Source: an uncultured Caldilinea sp.
GTDB taxonomy: Bacteria > Chloroflexota > Anaerolineae > Caldilineales > Caldilineaceae
DNA: 64,000 nucleotides
Reading direction: 5' to 3'
Assembly (NCBI RefSeq): GCF_937128415.1
Contig: NZ_CAKZMJ010000037.1
Location: 1 to 64,000, forward strand
Shown: in pieces, positions 40,308-62,246 of the stretch
Numbering within the stretch: the stretch's first letter is position 1
Layout of the letters: every line of letters begins with the position of its first letter
Made by a program: the position numbers and the translations under genes
Notes under the pieces: generated by a model
What the model was told of the DNA's origin: nothing
Seen by the model: only the letters and a program-made list of their open reading frames with translations
Database searches by the model: none

Positions 40308-41450
40308 ATGCTAATGGAAGAAAATCGACGCGTTGCCGTCCTGCATTGGTATGATGACGTCGATGACCTGGCGCAGACCGTGACCAGGGCGCTGACAGAG
40401 CTGGGCTATCGGCCGTTTGTCGCCCATTACACCAGCGAGGCGCTGGAGGGCGCCCACTTTCTGTTCACCTATGCGCCGTGGGGGCGTCTTCAGCGCGTGG
40501 CGGCGCAGCTCGCCAAGACGCCGCCGCAGAAGCGCCCGTTCTGGGTGCACTGGAGCACCGAAGATTGTCCGGACATCCGTTTGCCGGGCTGGGTGACCGT
40601 GCCTGTAGGACGGACGCTGGCCTGGTTGGATCGCTGGCAGGAGGCCGAGGGCCTGCAAGGCCGCCTCGCCCACACGGCTCCGCTGCGCTGGGTGAATCGG
40701 CGCTTTCATAAATTTCGCTATGTCGGCATCTATCATCACGCGCTCAACGCAGGATTGATGGGGTTGCTCGTCGAATATTCCAAAGTCTACGCCGATTATT
40801 ACAATCGCGCAGGAATTCCGGCGCGCTACGCACAATGGGGGCTGCTCGACAATTCCCATAGAGGAGATCTGAGACTGGAACGGGATATTGACGTGCTGTG
40901 GATCGGCACGCGGCGCACGAAGCGACGCAGCAGGTTGCTCGACAAAGTGATGGGCGAGCTCGCCGCCTACGGCAAGCGCGTGCTTATTGTCGATGGCTCC
41001 GGCGGCCCTGTTTACGGCGAAGCGCGCACGTTGTTGCTCAATCGCGCCAAGATTATGCTCAATCTGTTGCCGACATGGTATGATTCGGCCCTGGCCTATC
41101 GCTGGCCGCTGGCCGCCGCCAACCGGGCCCTGCTGGTGACGGAAGACTCGCTGCCGCATGCGCCGGAATTTTTGCCGGGGGAGCATTATGTGGCGGCGCC
41201 GGCGTCACAACTGACGCCCACCATTCTGGACTATCTGGAGCATCCTGAAAAGCGAGAGCCGATCGTGGAGCGCGCGTATCAAACGGTGATACACGGTCAT
41301 TCCATTGTGGACAGCGTGCGACAAATTATGCATTGGGCGGAGCAGGGACGACAGGCGGTCCGTCAGGCTATGCACCCTGCTCATAACGTACATCAACCGG
41401 TGCACACGTTCACCATCCCATATTTTGATGTCGATAAGAATCGGTATTGA
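40308..41450 (+). CDS. CgeB-like glycosyltransferase-related protein
   Basis: 380 aa. The C-terminal half (about 190-340) has DIDVLWIGTRRTKRRSRLLDK, YGKRVLIVDG, LLNRAKIMLNLLPTWYDSALAYRWPLAAANRALLVTED and LPGEHYV, matching the CgeB/Glyco_trans_1_2 (DUF3880-linked) class of GT-B proteins. The N-terminal half is divergent. Ribosome site AAAGGAG is 4 nt before ATG 40308. The C-terminal ~35 residues (HPAHNVHQPVHTF) are His-rich and overlap the next gene by 23 bp. Predicted role: adding a sugar in the same polysaccharide; less certain than for its GT4 neighbours. Confidence 0.65.
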   Translation: MLMEENRRVAVLHWYDDVDDLAQTVTRALTELGYRPFVAHYTSEALEGAHFLFTYAPWGRLQRVAAQLAKTPPQKRPFWVHWSTEDCPDIRLPGWVTVPVGRTLAWLDRWQEAEGLQGRLAHTAPLRWVNRRFHKFRYVGIYHHALNAGLMGLLVEYSKVYADYYNRAGIPARYAQWGLLDNSHRGDLRLERDIDVLWIGTRRTKRRSRLLDKVMGELAAYGKRVLIVDGSGGPVYGEARTLLLNRAKIMLNLLPTWYDSALAYRWPLAAANRALLVTEDSLPHAPEFLPGEHYVAAPASQLTPTILDYLEHPEKREPIVERAYQTVIHGHSIVDSVRQIMHWAEQGRQAVRQAMHPAHNVHQPVHTFTIPYFDVDKNRY

Positions 41451-42602
41451 CGTTCGGTATCTTTCCCATAACCTGGTCGGCGGCGTTCACACCTACATCA
41501 GTCTGCTCGTTCCCGCCCTCATCGAACGGGCCAGCGGCGCCGAAATTTTTCTGTACGCCGATTCCAAGGCGCCTTTCGAGCTGGACGTCGCCGCCCTCCC
41601 GCCGCACGCGACGGTGCGCATCCTGCCCTATCGCAACGCGCTGTCTGCGCTCCGGCTCGATTTCACCCTGCGCAACGCCATGGCCGCCGACCGCATCGAC
41701 GTGGCGCACTTTCCCGCCAATGTTGGCTTGGCGCCGGCGGGCGCGGTCAGCGTCCTCACCCTGCATGACGCCATCAACATCTTACCGCTGTGGGAAATCC
41801 TGAGCGGTCACGAAAAAACCCCGCGCACCATGGCGATGATGACCTATTTACACTTCCTTTCGACGCTTTCGGTGCGCCGCGCCGACGTGGTGGCGACGGT
41901 CTCCGAATCCGCCAGGCGAGAGATTCTGCGGCGCAGCGGCCTGCCTGAGGACCGCGTGATCGCCGTTCGCTATGGGCCGTCGCCGATCTTCCGACGCATC
42001 GAGGATCGCGCTGCGCTTGAAACGGTACGTACGCGGCTAAACGTGCAACGCCCTTTCCTGCTCGCCGACGCCATCAAAAATCCCGACGTCATTGCCCGCG
42101 CCTGGCGACGCCTGCCGGAGGAGCTGCGCGCAACCCATCAGATGCTTTTCTTCTCACGCGTCAGCGACCCGCCCGCGGCAGTCAAGGAAATGGTCGCTGC
42201 CGGCCAGGCGCAGGTGCTGATCCGTCCCAGCCGCAGCGATCTGGTCGCCTTGTACAACCTGGCGGAGGGGTTTCTGTTTCCGTCGCTCTACGAAGGGTTG
42301 GGGCTTCCGCCGTTGGAGGCGATGCGCTGCGGCGCGCCGGTGATCGCCTCCGATCGCGGCTCGATCCCAGAGGTGGTGGGCGACGCCGGCCTGCTTATCG
42401 ACGCCGAGGACGATGCGGCGCTGGCGGCGCACATCACGCGGCTCTTGCAAGATCGCTCGTTTCACCAGGAGTTGCAGCGACGCGGCTTTGCCCGCGCCGA
42501 GGAGTTTAGCTGGCCCAAACCGGCCGATCGCATGCTGGACGTGTATCGTTACGCGCTGTCGCTGCCGCGCAAGGGCAGGCCGGCGCCCGCAACTGCGAGT
42601 TC

Positions 42603-42606
<4 letters not shown>
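41428..42606 (+). CDS. Glycosyltransferase family 4
   Basis: 392-aa retaining GT-B enzyme. It begins MSIRIGIDVRYLSHNLVGGVHTY, a GT4 (WbpZ/mannosyltransferase-like) N-terminus, and has FLFPSLYEGLGLPPLEAMRCGAPVIASDRGSIPEVVG with the E-x7-E donor motif. Start ATG 41428 falls 23 bp inside the preceding gene; longer in-frame extensions are Arg/Cys-rich and unlikely. Its stop overlaps the GT2 gene (ATGA), so 40308-43529 is one translationally coupled run. The region expected to hold the RPHKN-type donor loop reads RPFLLADAIKNPD, suggesting a different donor pocket. Confidence 0.85.
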
Positions 42607-43529
<923 letters not shown>

Positions 43530-43540
43530 ATGAAAGTGAC

Positions 43541-43595
43541 GCAGTTGAACCTGGCGCTCGATAGAGCGGATTGAGCAAACAGGCGGCGATGATGG
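43541..43595 (+). repeat. Imperfect 55-bp direct repeat, left copy
   Basis: Begins GCAGTTGAACCTGGC and matches 51842-51896 at roughly 80% of positions, including TCGATAGAG and AGCAAA blocks. It directly follows the GT2 gene and marks the left side of a composition-distinct block. Confidence 0.65.
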
Positions 43596-43652
43596 TAGGT
43601 GCGGCTACGAGCCGCGCGTTCTCGATGGACCGCAAAGTTTTGGATGAATCGA
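43595..43652. repeat. Decayed copy of the dispersed palindromic element
   Basis: GTAGGTGCGGCTACGAGCCG followed by CTCGATGGACCGCAAAGTTTTGG resembles part of the 19.5-kb and 33.8-kb elements. It lies between the GT2 gene and the next glycosyltransferase. Confidence 0.6.
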
Positions 43653-43707
43653 GAAAGTGCAGCTATGGTTGCGCCCACGACAACTGGTGTTGTGGAGAGC
43701 ATTTGAT

Positions 43708-44736
43708 ATGCGCGTTTTATGTCTTGTCGACGGCCCGGTGAAACCGCCAGATCGCTGGATGTGGAATCATCTGCCGGAGGAGGCTCAACAAGATGAAGTG
43801 GATTTCCTATGGGCCTCGCCGGCCGACCGCTTTCCGAAATGGGGTAAGTTTTTATCATATTATCCCCAGTATTTAGCTCTTGGATGGCGAGCGATGCAGG
43901 CGTGCCGGAGAAAACGATACGATGTCATCGTTGCTTGGGAATCGAAGACAGGTTTTCCTTTCGGTGCGCTTCGTAGTTTGAGGGGCATGAACACTCCCCC
44001 GCTTGTCATATTTGCATTTTCATTCAAGGGAGTTGCTGCGTCTTTCTCGCTAGTTAGCCGAAATTTCATGCGAGGAATCGATCACGTAACCGTATTGTTT
44101 CCGGCTGAAGCTACGTATTACGAACAGGTTCTAGGCTTGCCGTCGGCGCATATGACAGTCTGCCCTTTTGGCTGGCATGACCTTTGCAAAAATGTTGAGC
44201 TGGTGGAGAACGGCAATTTTGTTTTTTCATTTGGCCGTTCGTACAGAGATTATAAGACTTTCATCGAGGCTGTTGAGGATCTGCCGGTCAAAGTCATTAT
44301 CAACACCCGCAAATTTACTCTCAAAGGTTTAACAATTCCGTCCAACGTCACTGTCAACGAAATGATGCCCGAACGTGAGTACGCACGTCTGTTAATATCT
44401 GCGAGATTCGTCGCAATTCCGCTGCAAGAGACTCGGCACGCAGCGGGGGAGTCCGCTTTAGTGCAGGCAATGGCTGCTGGAAAAGCTGTGGTGGCGACGC
44501 GCACCCCCAGCACATCGTATTATGTTGAAGACGGCGTCACCGGTGTCCTGACTCCTCCTAAGAGCGCAGAAGCGATGCGAGAAGCATGTCTTTATTTGCT
44601 GAATCATCCTGAGGAATGCAGGTCGATGGGCGTGGCCGCGCGACGACGGTATGAGGAACGTTTCACCTCTGAGCATGCTGCACGATGTCAATACGCTGTT
44701 TTGCAGAAGGTGGCTCAGATGCAGCGCGAGGGTTAA
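43708..44736 (+). CDS. Glycosyltransferase family 4 (low-GC block)
   Basis: 342 aa. The donor half has NFVFSFGRSYRDYKTFIEAV, VNEMMPEREYARLLISARFVAIPLQETRHAAGESALVQAMAAGKAVVATRTPS and YYVEDGVTGVL, a GT4-type donor fold. The N-terminal acceptor half (MRVLCLVDGPVKPPDRWMWNHL) is unusual. Start ATG 43708 follows GTGGAGAG about 10 nt upstream. Codon use is visibly more AT-rich than in genes before 43.4 kb, suggesting acquisition from another lineage. The next gene begins 3 bp after its stop. Confidence 0.82.
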   Translation: MRVLCLVDGPVKPPDRWMWNHLPEEAQQDEVDFLWASPADRFPKWGKFLSYYPQYLALGWRAMQACRRKRYDVIVAWESKTGFPFGALRSLRGMNTPPLVIFAFSFKGVAASFSLVSRNFMRGIDHVTVLFPAEATYYEQVLGLPSAHMTVCPFGWHDLCKNVELVENGNFVFSFGRSYRDYKTFIEAVEDLPVKVIINTRKFTLKGLTIPSNVTVNEMMPEREYARLLISARFVAIPLQETRHAAGESALVQAMAAGKAVVATRTPSTSYYVEDGVTGVLTPPKSAEAMREACLYLLNHPEECRSMGVAARRRYEERFTSEHAARCQYAVLQKVAQMQREG

Positions 44737-44739
44737 TCG

Positions 44740-45965
44740 ATGCGAGTTCTTTTTCTGTCGCGCTGGTTCCCTTTTCCAACAGACAACGGCTCAAAGATTC
44801 GCGTCTATCATCTGTTGAAGTCTTTGGCCGATCAACATGAAGTGGCGCTGCTTTCTTTTGCGAACGAGTCGCCGACGGCAGCCGCCGTTCAAGTTCTCCG
44901 AGAGATTTGCTCGCAGGTTGATTTTGTTTCTTACAAGGGTTTTCAAACCAACAGCGTTCGCGCTCGCCTGGGTTTTCTCTCTCCAACGCCTCGTTCGCTC
45001 ATTGACACTTTCAGTGCGGAGATGGCTGAGAAAGTCAAGAAAGTGTCCGGTCAATGGAAACCGGACATTGTGGTTGCTTCTCAGCTGGACATGATTCCAT
45101 ACGCGCTTTTGGTGCGGGATGTATTCCGGGTGGCGGAAGAAATTGAACTTACGGTTCCATATGAAGCGTACATCAAGGCGTCTCATTTACCGGCAAAGTT
45201 GCGAAAAGGCCTCACCTGGTGGAAATTGAGCGCCTATCTTCGCAGGACGCTCTCCGCGTTTCAGCTCTGCACAGTGGTTTCTTCGCCAGAACAGACGCTG
45301 GCCAGAAGAGTTATTCCGTCCACTGTGCCGGTCGAAGTCATTCCGAATGGAGTCGACGTGAGGTCGCTTCGCTCTGTTTCCAGAGAGCCTCAGCCCGATG
45401 TGTTAATTTATAACGGAGCGCTGAGTTATTACGCCAATTTTGACGCCATGCACTTCTTTTTAAGCGCAATCTTTCCACGAATTTTAGAACGTGCACCGAA
45501 AACCACCCTGCTGATTACAGGAAACACCCGGGGCGCGCCGATTGAACAGTTGCCGAATCGAAAAAATGTTGTGTTTACAGGCTATGTGGAGGATATTCAT
45601 GCCGTCGTAGGGGCGAGTTGGGCCCTGGTTGCACCGTTGCGTCTGGGGGGTGGGACCCGGCTGAAAGTGCTTGAGGCTTTAGCCTTAGGTGTGCCTGTGG
45701 TGGCGACCTCAAAGGGCGTGGAAGGATTAGACCTGGAACAAGACAAAGAAGTTTTGGTGGCGGATACTCCTCAGCGATTCGCCGAGGCGACGTTATCCCT
45801 GTTGACAGACCCAGCCTTGCGCAATGGCTTATCTCTCGCCGGACGCCGCGCAGCGAATCGTTATGACTGGAATGGAATCGGTAGACGTTTCAATCAAATA
45901 GTGACAGAAGGCGTGAGTCCTTCCTCAGCGAAATCGGCGGCTATAGAGTCAGGCAACCTGGTGCG

Positions 45966-45969
<4 letters not shown>
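44740..45969 (+). CDS. Glycosyltransferase family 4 (stp1/EpsF-like)
   Basis: 409 aa. MRVLFLSRWFPFPTDNGSKIRVYHLLKSLA is the characteristic N-terminus of the GT4 group that includes the PEP-CTERM-associated stp1 transferases. Donor-site motifs: VPVEVIPNGVDV, LIYNGALSYYANFDAMHFF, VVGASWALVAPLRLGGGTRLKVLEALALGVPVVATSKGVEGL. It overlaps the polymerase/ligase gene by 4 nt. The proteins encoded at 59666 and 60928 are paralogues with the same plan, so part of this locus is duplicated. Lower GC than the flanking genes. Confidence 0.85.
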
Positions 45970-48352
<2,383 letters not shown>

Positions 48353-48626
48353 GAGTAGCTTGATGCATTTCCTGATGCAATCGATGAGTTGGGCTGCGAC
48401 GCTTTTCGATGAACGGAGAACGAACAGCTATTTGAACGCATCATTGGAAGCCTATTGCTCTTGAGTGAATTTTAGTTGCACCTTAACAATTGAACTACCA
48501 CATGCGCTAAAACGGTTGCTTTGATAGCAAAGGCCATTCGGGTGGTTTCAAAGCGCGCTCACTTGAGTCATTGCAAGGAAGCGTTCTTATTTCTTTCTGG
48601 GTGGCTTTTCCGCCCAAGGAGGGCAT

Positions 48627-50207
48627 ATGGCGCTGCGCATCTATTTTCGGCCATTGCGTCTAGTCCCTGGCAATTGGATTTTAGCAGGGGTTTTCCTTTT
48701 GGCGACCCTGTTGGTTGTCTATAACCTCAGTGGATACCCCGAATTTACTGCACTCGATGAAGCCTATCGTCTCATGTTGCCCAGAAACCTTGCAATGGAA
48801 GGCGAATGGGGGATCTCCACATACGAAGGGCTTTCACCCTTTTGGCATGATTCGACAGGGCCAACGGTGCTCCTGCCGATCGCCGTCATCTTCAAAATAT
48901 TTGGGGTGACGCTGGGGAATGCCAGAATTGTTATAAGCATATACACCATTCTGGCTTCTATTGCCGTTTACGTGTACACACGAGAGGCCTATGGTCACAG
49001 AGCAGCGGTTGTTGCCATCTTGACGTTTCTATTTTGGGGCCCTCCCTGGTTGAACACAATTGTTATGGGTAGATCCGTATACGGCGAAGTGCCCGGTCTT
49101 GCCTTTCTATTTTGGGGCTCCTACTTCTGGGGGCGCTCTGTGCGTCTCAATCGTCGGAAAGACTGGATGCTCGCCAGCCTCTTCTTTTCATGTGCAGTCC
49201 TCACGAAGAATTTATTGTTTCTGGCCATTGCGGCGTCTTTCATGGGCCTATTTATCATTGACCGACTCTGGCTAAAAACTTTGCGATGGCATCAGACAAC
49301 GCTGCCGATGTTGTCCTGTTTGTTCACTTTTATCGGTTGGTCAATTTTACAGTCGATCCTCAACGGAACATCATCAGGGGCGGTCGTTAATCCAACGATT
49401 GCGGGATTTTTGCTCTTTATTCAGCAACCTTCTCAACTCATTACGCTCTGGTATAAGAATCTAAAGTTTCTGGCAGAACAGGACATTTTGCTTTGGGGAG
49501 CGCCGGCGCTATTTTATTCCATCGCTTCAGCTTTTCATCAGGAGGATCGTAGAGCCACGATTGGTCTGTTGTTCATTCCTTTTTTTCTTGTGAGTTGGTT
49601 CATCTGGTACGTTTTTATTTCCATCGGATGGCCCCGCTATGCGTATCCGGAATGGGCTGTAATGAGTGTATTGGTTGCGAAGTTTCTAGTCGATCTGGCG
49701 GATGGCGCGCCGAGAAATTTATCTATTTGTGACGGCGTGTTTTCGGCAATTGAAAAACGGAACCACAAGGCGTTGAGTCTTGCGGCGTGGTTGCTAATAT
49801 TGATGCTGTTGTTTTGGCCTGCTCAGAATACAGTGCGTCGTCTGATCAGCGGCGACAATCACGGCGCTCAAAAATTTGCCGCCTATCTCGATGCGCATCT
49901 CTCTTTCGATGTGCGCATCCTTTCTGGTGAATGGGATGTCTCTTTCTTCTCGAACCATCAATTTGTGCCGATTCCATTTGGGTTTCTCATCGGCAAAGTG
50001 GATTGCGAACAGCTTGGTTTGCACTGTAATGACAACCCTATTCGTAAATTTGCTGACCTAAGACCCGATTACATCGTGGATGGACCAGAAAATGAGCATT
50101 TACAGTACGTTCCCTCTGAACTCCTGGAAAGGAATTGCAAATGCGTCGTGTCCATCGAAGAGTACTCGTTATATGACACAAGAGATCGATGCTATCTGAA
50201 GAATTAA
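48627..50207 (+). CDS. GT-C-fold membrane glycosyltransferase-like protein (low GC)
   Basis: 526 aa with about 10-11 helices. The first outer loop has YPEFTALDEAYRLMLPRNLAMEGEWGIST, the acidic (D/E) first-loop motif of PMT/ArnT-like GT39/GT83 lipid-linked sugar transferases. The C-terminal ~110 residues form a soluble outer domain (YLDAHLSFDVRILSGEWDVSFFSNH...). GGAGG precedes ATG 48627. It has the strongest AT bias of the window, with codon use quite unlike neighbours, so it is probably a recent transfer. Exact activity unknown. Confidence 0.8.
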   Translation: MALRIYFRPLRLVPGNWILAGVFLLATLLVVYNLSGYPEFTALDEAYRLMLPRNLAMEGEWGISTYEGLSPFWHDSTGPTVLLPIAVIFKIFGVTLGNARIVISIYTILASIAVYVYTREAYGHRAAVVAILTFLFWGPPWLNTIVMGRSVYGEVPGLAFLFWGSYFWGRSVRLNRRKDWMLASLFFSCAVLTKNLLFLAIAASFMGLFIIDRLWLKTLRWHQTTLPMLSCLFTFIGWSILQSILNGTSSGAVVNPTIAGFLLFIQQPSQLITLWYKNLKFLAEQDILLWGAPALFYSIASAFHQEDRRATIGLLFIPFFLVSWFIWYVFISIGWPRYAYPEWAVMSVLVAKFLVDLADGAPRNLSICDGVFSAIEKRNHKALSLAAWLLILMLLFWPAQNTVRRLISGDNHGAQKFAAYLDAHLSFDVRILSGEWDVSFFSNHQFVPIPFGFLIGKVDCEQLGLHCNDNPIRKFADLRPDYIVDGPENEHLQYVPSELLERNCKCVVSIEEYSLYDTRDRCYLKN

Positions 50208-50259
50208 TTTCAACTTTCGTGCGCCAGGTTTACCCGAAACTGCGTAAGGTGCGTTATTG

Positions 50260-51831
50260 ATGAACTTTGCAAAATATCGTCAAGGCAGAATTTCTCCAGA
50301 TTTTGCGTGGGTGTTTTCCTTGTTTTCGGTGTTGTTATTGTGCTACGTCTACTTCTTCCCGCGCTGGGCCGATCCGAATCAAAACTCTCGGCTTGACATG
50401 GTCTTCGCCGTCGTGGAAGATGGCACATTTCAAATTGACAAGTACGTCGCCAACACCGTCGATTACGCCAAAGTGGGCGAGCATTATTACAGCGACAAAG
50501 CGCCGGGCGCAGCTTTTTTGGGCATTCCGTTGTACGCGGCCCTGCGCCCGCTGTTGGAGACGCCGCTGATCGGCGCGCTGACGACGCGGCTGGAATCGCA
50601 TCGGGCGTTCGCCAGCACCCTGCGCGCCGAGGGCACCGGCGTCTCGGCGCAAAAGGTTCGCTTCGCCATCGTCCAGGTCTATCTGAGCTTCTTTGTCTCT
50701 GCGCTGCCGACGGCCGCACTGGCCGCACTGCTTTTCCTGTGGCTGCGCGCAGTGACGCCGCTGGCGCAGCCGCGCGCGGTCATCGCGCTGGGCTACGGTC
50801 TGGCGACGCCCGTCTTCGCCTACGCCAACGCCTTCTACGGCCATCAACTGGCGGCGTTTCTACTCTTTTTGGCGTTCTTCCTGCTGGCGCGCGCGCCGGC
50901 GCAGGTCGGAGCAATGCGCGCCTGCCTCGTCGGGCTGCTGCTTGGCTACGCGTTTATCACGGAGTATCCGGTGGCGCTGATGGCGGCGCCGATCGGTCTG
51001 TACGGATTGTATCAATTCTGGAGACGACAACAACGGGCGCCGTTTTTCTGGCTTGTTGTTGGCGGGGCGATCGTGGCTGCAGGCTGGATGGCCTATAACA
51101 CGGCCATCTTCGGCGGCCCCCTGGAGCTGGGTTACAGCCGCTCCGAGCTGTGGACAGAGCAGCATCACACCGGCTTCATGAGCCTAACTGCGCCGACGCT
51201 CGACGCGGTCTGGGGAATCACCTTCAGCCCGTTTCGTGGGCTGTTTCTGCTTTCACCCTGGCTGCTGTGGGCGCCGCCGGGCTTTGCGCTCTGGAGACGC
51301 AGCGGCGTCCTGCGCGCCGAGTGGTGGCTGACGCTCGCCGTCGTCGTCGGCATGTTCCTGTTCAACGCCTCGTCGAGCATGTGGTGGGGCGGCTTCGCCG
51401 TCGGGCCGCGCTACCTGCTGCCGATGCTGCCCTTCCTGGCGCTGCCGACGGCGTTCGTTCTGGTCGCCTGGGGCGAGCAGCTGTGGCTGCGCCTCACGCT
51501 GGCGTTGAGCCTCCTTTGGTCACTCGTCGCCGTGTGGAGCATGACGTTGGCGGAACAGGCCTTCCCGTCGGACGCATTGCGCAACCCGTGGGCCGAGCAT
51601 GTGCTGCCCAACTGGGCGGTGGGCAACATCGCGCGCAACTTCGGCACGGTGCTGGGGTTGGAGGGCTTCTGGAGTCTGACCCCGCTGATGCTCCTGCTTG
51701 CGCTGGCGGCGGTTGCGTGGCGATGGCTGGTCACATTGCAATCTCGCGAGGGGTTGTTCAGTAAAGAGGGTCGATCTTCGCTCGAAATCGAAGCTGAAAG
51801 CGGAAATCGGCTCATGGAGGTGAACAAATGA
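50260..51831 (+). CDS. Polytopic membrane protein, GT-C-like
   Basis: 523 aa with about 11 helices. The first outer loop contains NQNSRLDMVFAVVEDGTFQID and HYYSDKAPGAAFLGIPLYA, a pattern seen in uncharacterised Chloroflexota GT-C-type proteins (my recollection). ATG 50260 is used; AAGGTG is upstream and a TTG lies 3 nt before it. The first ~30 codons share the low GC of the preceding gene, then composition switches to GC-rich near 50345, so the junction of the variable block may lie inside this gene. Function inferred only from fold and locus. Confidence 0.72.
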   Translation: MNFAKYRQGRISPDFAWVFSLFSVLLLCYVYFFPRWADPNQNSRLDMVFAVVEDGTFQIDKYVANTVDYAKVGEHYYSDKAPGAAFLGIPLYAALRPLLETPLIGALTTRLESHRAFASTLRAEGTGVSAQKVRFAIVQVYLSFFVSALPTAALAALLFLWLRAVTPLAQPRAVIALGYGLATPVFAYANAFYGHQLAAFLLFLAFFLLARAPAQVGAMRACLVGLLLGYAFITEYPVALMAAPIGLYGLYQFWRRQQRAPFFWLVVGGAIVAAGWMAYNTAIFGGPLELGYSRSELWTEQHHTGFMSLTAPTLDAVWGITFSPFRGLFLLSPWLLWAPPGFALWRRSGVLRAEWWLTLAVVVGMFLFNASSSMWWGGFAVGPRYLLPMLPFLALPTAFVLVAWGEQLWLRLTLALSLLWSLVAVWSMTLAEQAFPSDALRNPWAEHVLPNWAVGNIARNFGTVLGLEGFWSLTPLMLLLALAAVAWRWLVTLQSREGLFSKEGRSSLEIEAESGNRLMEVNK

Positions 51832-51841
51832 TAGAAGTTGT

Positions 51842-51896
51842 GCAGTTTGACCTGGCAATCGATAGAGTGGATTAAGCAAATAGCCGGCAACAATAA
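51842..51896 (+). repeat. Imperfect 55-bp direct repeat, right copy
   Basis: Begins GCAGTTTGACCTGGC; counterpart of 43541-43595, 8.3 kb away and in the same orientation. It lies in the gap between two membrane-protein genes. Confidence 0.65.
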
Positions 51897-51915
51897 AGAT
51901 ATGATCGAGGATTCC

Positions 51916-53609
<1,694 letters not shown>

Positions 53610-53613
<4 letters not shown>

Positions 53614-55211
53614 GACCAGAGTCTGTCATGGGTGGCAGCAATCAGAACAGAAGGGCATTTGCCACAACGGTGAAAGCACAGCTGCACGGCGCTGCATGGC
53701 GCATGTGGCTCTTCCTCGGCGCAATGTTGCTGGCAACGCTGTCGGCCAATCAGGCTTTTGCGCAAGTCGGCAGATGGTCGACGCCGATTCCACTTGGAGC
53801 ATACTGGTTTCCTGACGTGGCGGTGGATGGCTCTGGCCGAGCGCACGTCGTCTGGTCATCGGGCGCCGAAGGTTTCGACACCGTGATGTATGCTGCGAAG
53901 GATGAAGGCGGCTGGAGTCAACCGGTCGATATTGCTGCAGTTCGACAGATCGCCGGGGGCGGCGAGGCCACACGCCCAACTCTGCTGCTCGACAGTCGCA
54001 ATACGTTGCATCTCACGTATCGTTACACATCGATCTATTACACACAAGCGCCTGCAGGTGGGGCAGGCGTTCCGGGATACTGGCGCGCTCCGTTGCTGAT
54101 CGACGAAGGTTACTTTTCACGGATGGCGCAGGATAGCCAGGGGGTATTGCACCTGATTTTTACCCAGAATGTTCCGACCGAAAGCTGTCGCATCTGCTAT
54201 CACATTTTCTATGTGCGCTCTGTGGATGAGGGTCTCTCCTGGAGCGACCCGATCGACATTTCTGTGCAACTGACCGGCGCCGCCAAACCTCAGATGATTG
54301 TGGATCGGCAGGATAACATTCACGTCGTCTGGGAAGCAGGGTATGGCGGCTCTTACGGTCAACTCTCGGATCCAACGACGGTGATGTATGTGGCGTCGTA
54401 CGACGGCGGCGTCACCTGGTCTCGTCCCTATCCATTGGATCCGACGCGCGGCGCCTCTACAGCATCTATGGCGCGCAATGTCACGCTTGCCGAAGACGGC
54501 AACGGTCATCTAGTTGCGGTCTGGTGGGCGATCCCGGAAGACGCTGTTTATTACCAACTTTCCAGAGACGCAGGCCAAAGTTGGAGTTCCCCTGCCCCAG
54601 TCCCAGATGTGCTTGGCATTTGGGCGCTCTACCAATCGCGGCTCGACAGTTATGCGACGGCGGTGGACAGCAGGGGACGGGTGCATCTTGTTTTAGCAGG
54701 CAGACGAATGGTTGAGCAGCCAGGCGCCGAGCTTTTACACGTCATTTGGGACGGCGCAAACTGGTCGTCGCCGTCTGTGATCGCCAGCTATGAGGGAGAT
54801 ATGCCGGAGTGGCCGCGTATCGCCGTCGGCTTAGGCAACCAATTGCATGTCGTGTGGTTCGTGCGCGACGCCGAGAACCTTTTCAACTCGGATGCAGGGA
54901 ATTATCAAGTCTGGTATGCTTCCGGCGCCACCGACAGCCCGGCGTTGGCGCCGGTTGCTGTTCCTGCAATTCCGCCGCCAACGCCGGTGGCCATGGCGTT
55001 GACGCCGGTGGTCATTCCGACGCCGACCTCTCAAATTGCGCCGGTCAACGTGGAAGATGCGTCGCAGCCGGCCCTTTCGCTGCTCACTCCGAATTTACGC
55101 AGCGAAAATGATGACGTCCTGCTGCTGCTGCTCTCTGTTGGGCCGGTGATGGCGATCCTGTTGCTGCTGACGACAATGATGCTGCTGCGGCGTCGACGTT
55201 CTCCTGGCTAA
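53610..55211 (+). CDS. Surface-anchored Asp-box (BNR) propeller protein
   Basis: 533 aa. A signal sequence (about 31-51, cleavage after AFA) precedes a sialidase-like six-bladed propeller. Three clear Asp boxes are SVDEGLSW (204-211), SYDGGVTW (263-270) and SRDAGQSW (318-325). A Pro/Thr-rich stalk (about 450-490) and a C-terminal transmembrane helix (about 503-525) with RRRR tail anchor it outside. No sialidase Arg triad or FRIP motif is evident, so enzymatic activity is doubtful; glycan binding is more likely. Start is GTG 53610 overlapping the previous stop, or ATG 53628. It converges tail to tail on the next gene. Confidence 0.8.
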
Positions 55212-55213
55212 AA

Positions 55214-56779
<1,566 letters not shown>

Positions 56780-56842
56780 CTTGAATCCTCAGAAATGCAA
56801 ACTGTGCATGAGTCCAAAACCTTCTTTGTGCTCTCCGGATCG

Positions 56843-56873
56843 ATGCGGGGATCAAAAGAATTGATCCCCGCAT
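56843..56873 (-). terminator. Strong hairpin between two surface-protein genes
   Basis: ATGCGGGGATCAA (56843-56855) pairs perfectly with TTGATCCCCGCAT (56861-56873) around a 5-nt loop. It starts about 20 nt past the stop of the propeller gene. The 13-bp stem is strong but no T-run follows; it may end or attenuate transcription into the 521-aa gene. Confidence 0.5.
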
Positions 56874-56894
56874 TGATATGAGAAGGTGCAGCTT

Positions 56895-59048
<2,154 letters not shown>

Positions 59049-59127
59049 TGCTCGTTCCTTTATTCGTTTTTCCATCTCTTCCAGGAAACTGCACGGTTCT
59101 TAACAAAAACCTCCGGCAAAATTGTGA

Positions 59128-59218
59128 CCCTCACCCCCCGGCCCCCTCTCCCAAGGCTGGGAGAGGGGAGGAGGCCCTCACCCCCCGGCCCCCTCTCCCA
59201 AGGCTGGGAGAGGGGGAG
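59128..59218. repeat. Tandem pair of CCCTCTCCC hairpin elements
   Basis: Copies at 59128-59169 (11-bp stem, loop AGGC) and 59175-59218 (12-bp stem, loop AGGC) match the element at 36271. They follow the 5' end of the propeller gene, inside its upstream region. Confidence 0.88.
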
Positions 59219-62196
<2,978 letters not shown>

Positions 62197-62206
62197 AACG
62201 GAATAG

Positions 62207-62245
62207 GTGTTGCGTGATACGTGTTCCGTCACGCACCACGCAACA

Positions 62246-62246
<1 letters not shown>
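62207..62246. terminator. Hairpin between convergent genes
   Basis: GTGTTGCGTG (62207-62216) pairs with CACGCAACAC (62237-62246). An alternative inner pairing TGCGTGA/TCACGCA (62211-62217 with 62229-62235) is possible. It abuts the stop of the minus-strand gene and could work in both directions, though without T-runs. Confidence 0.45.
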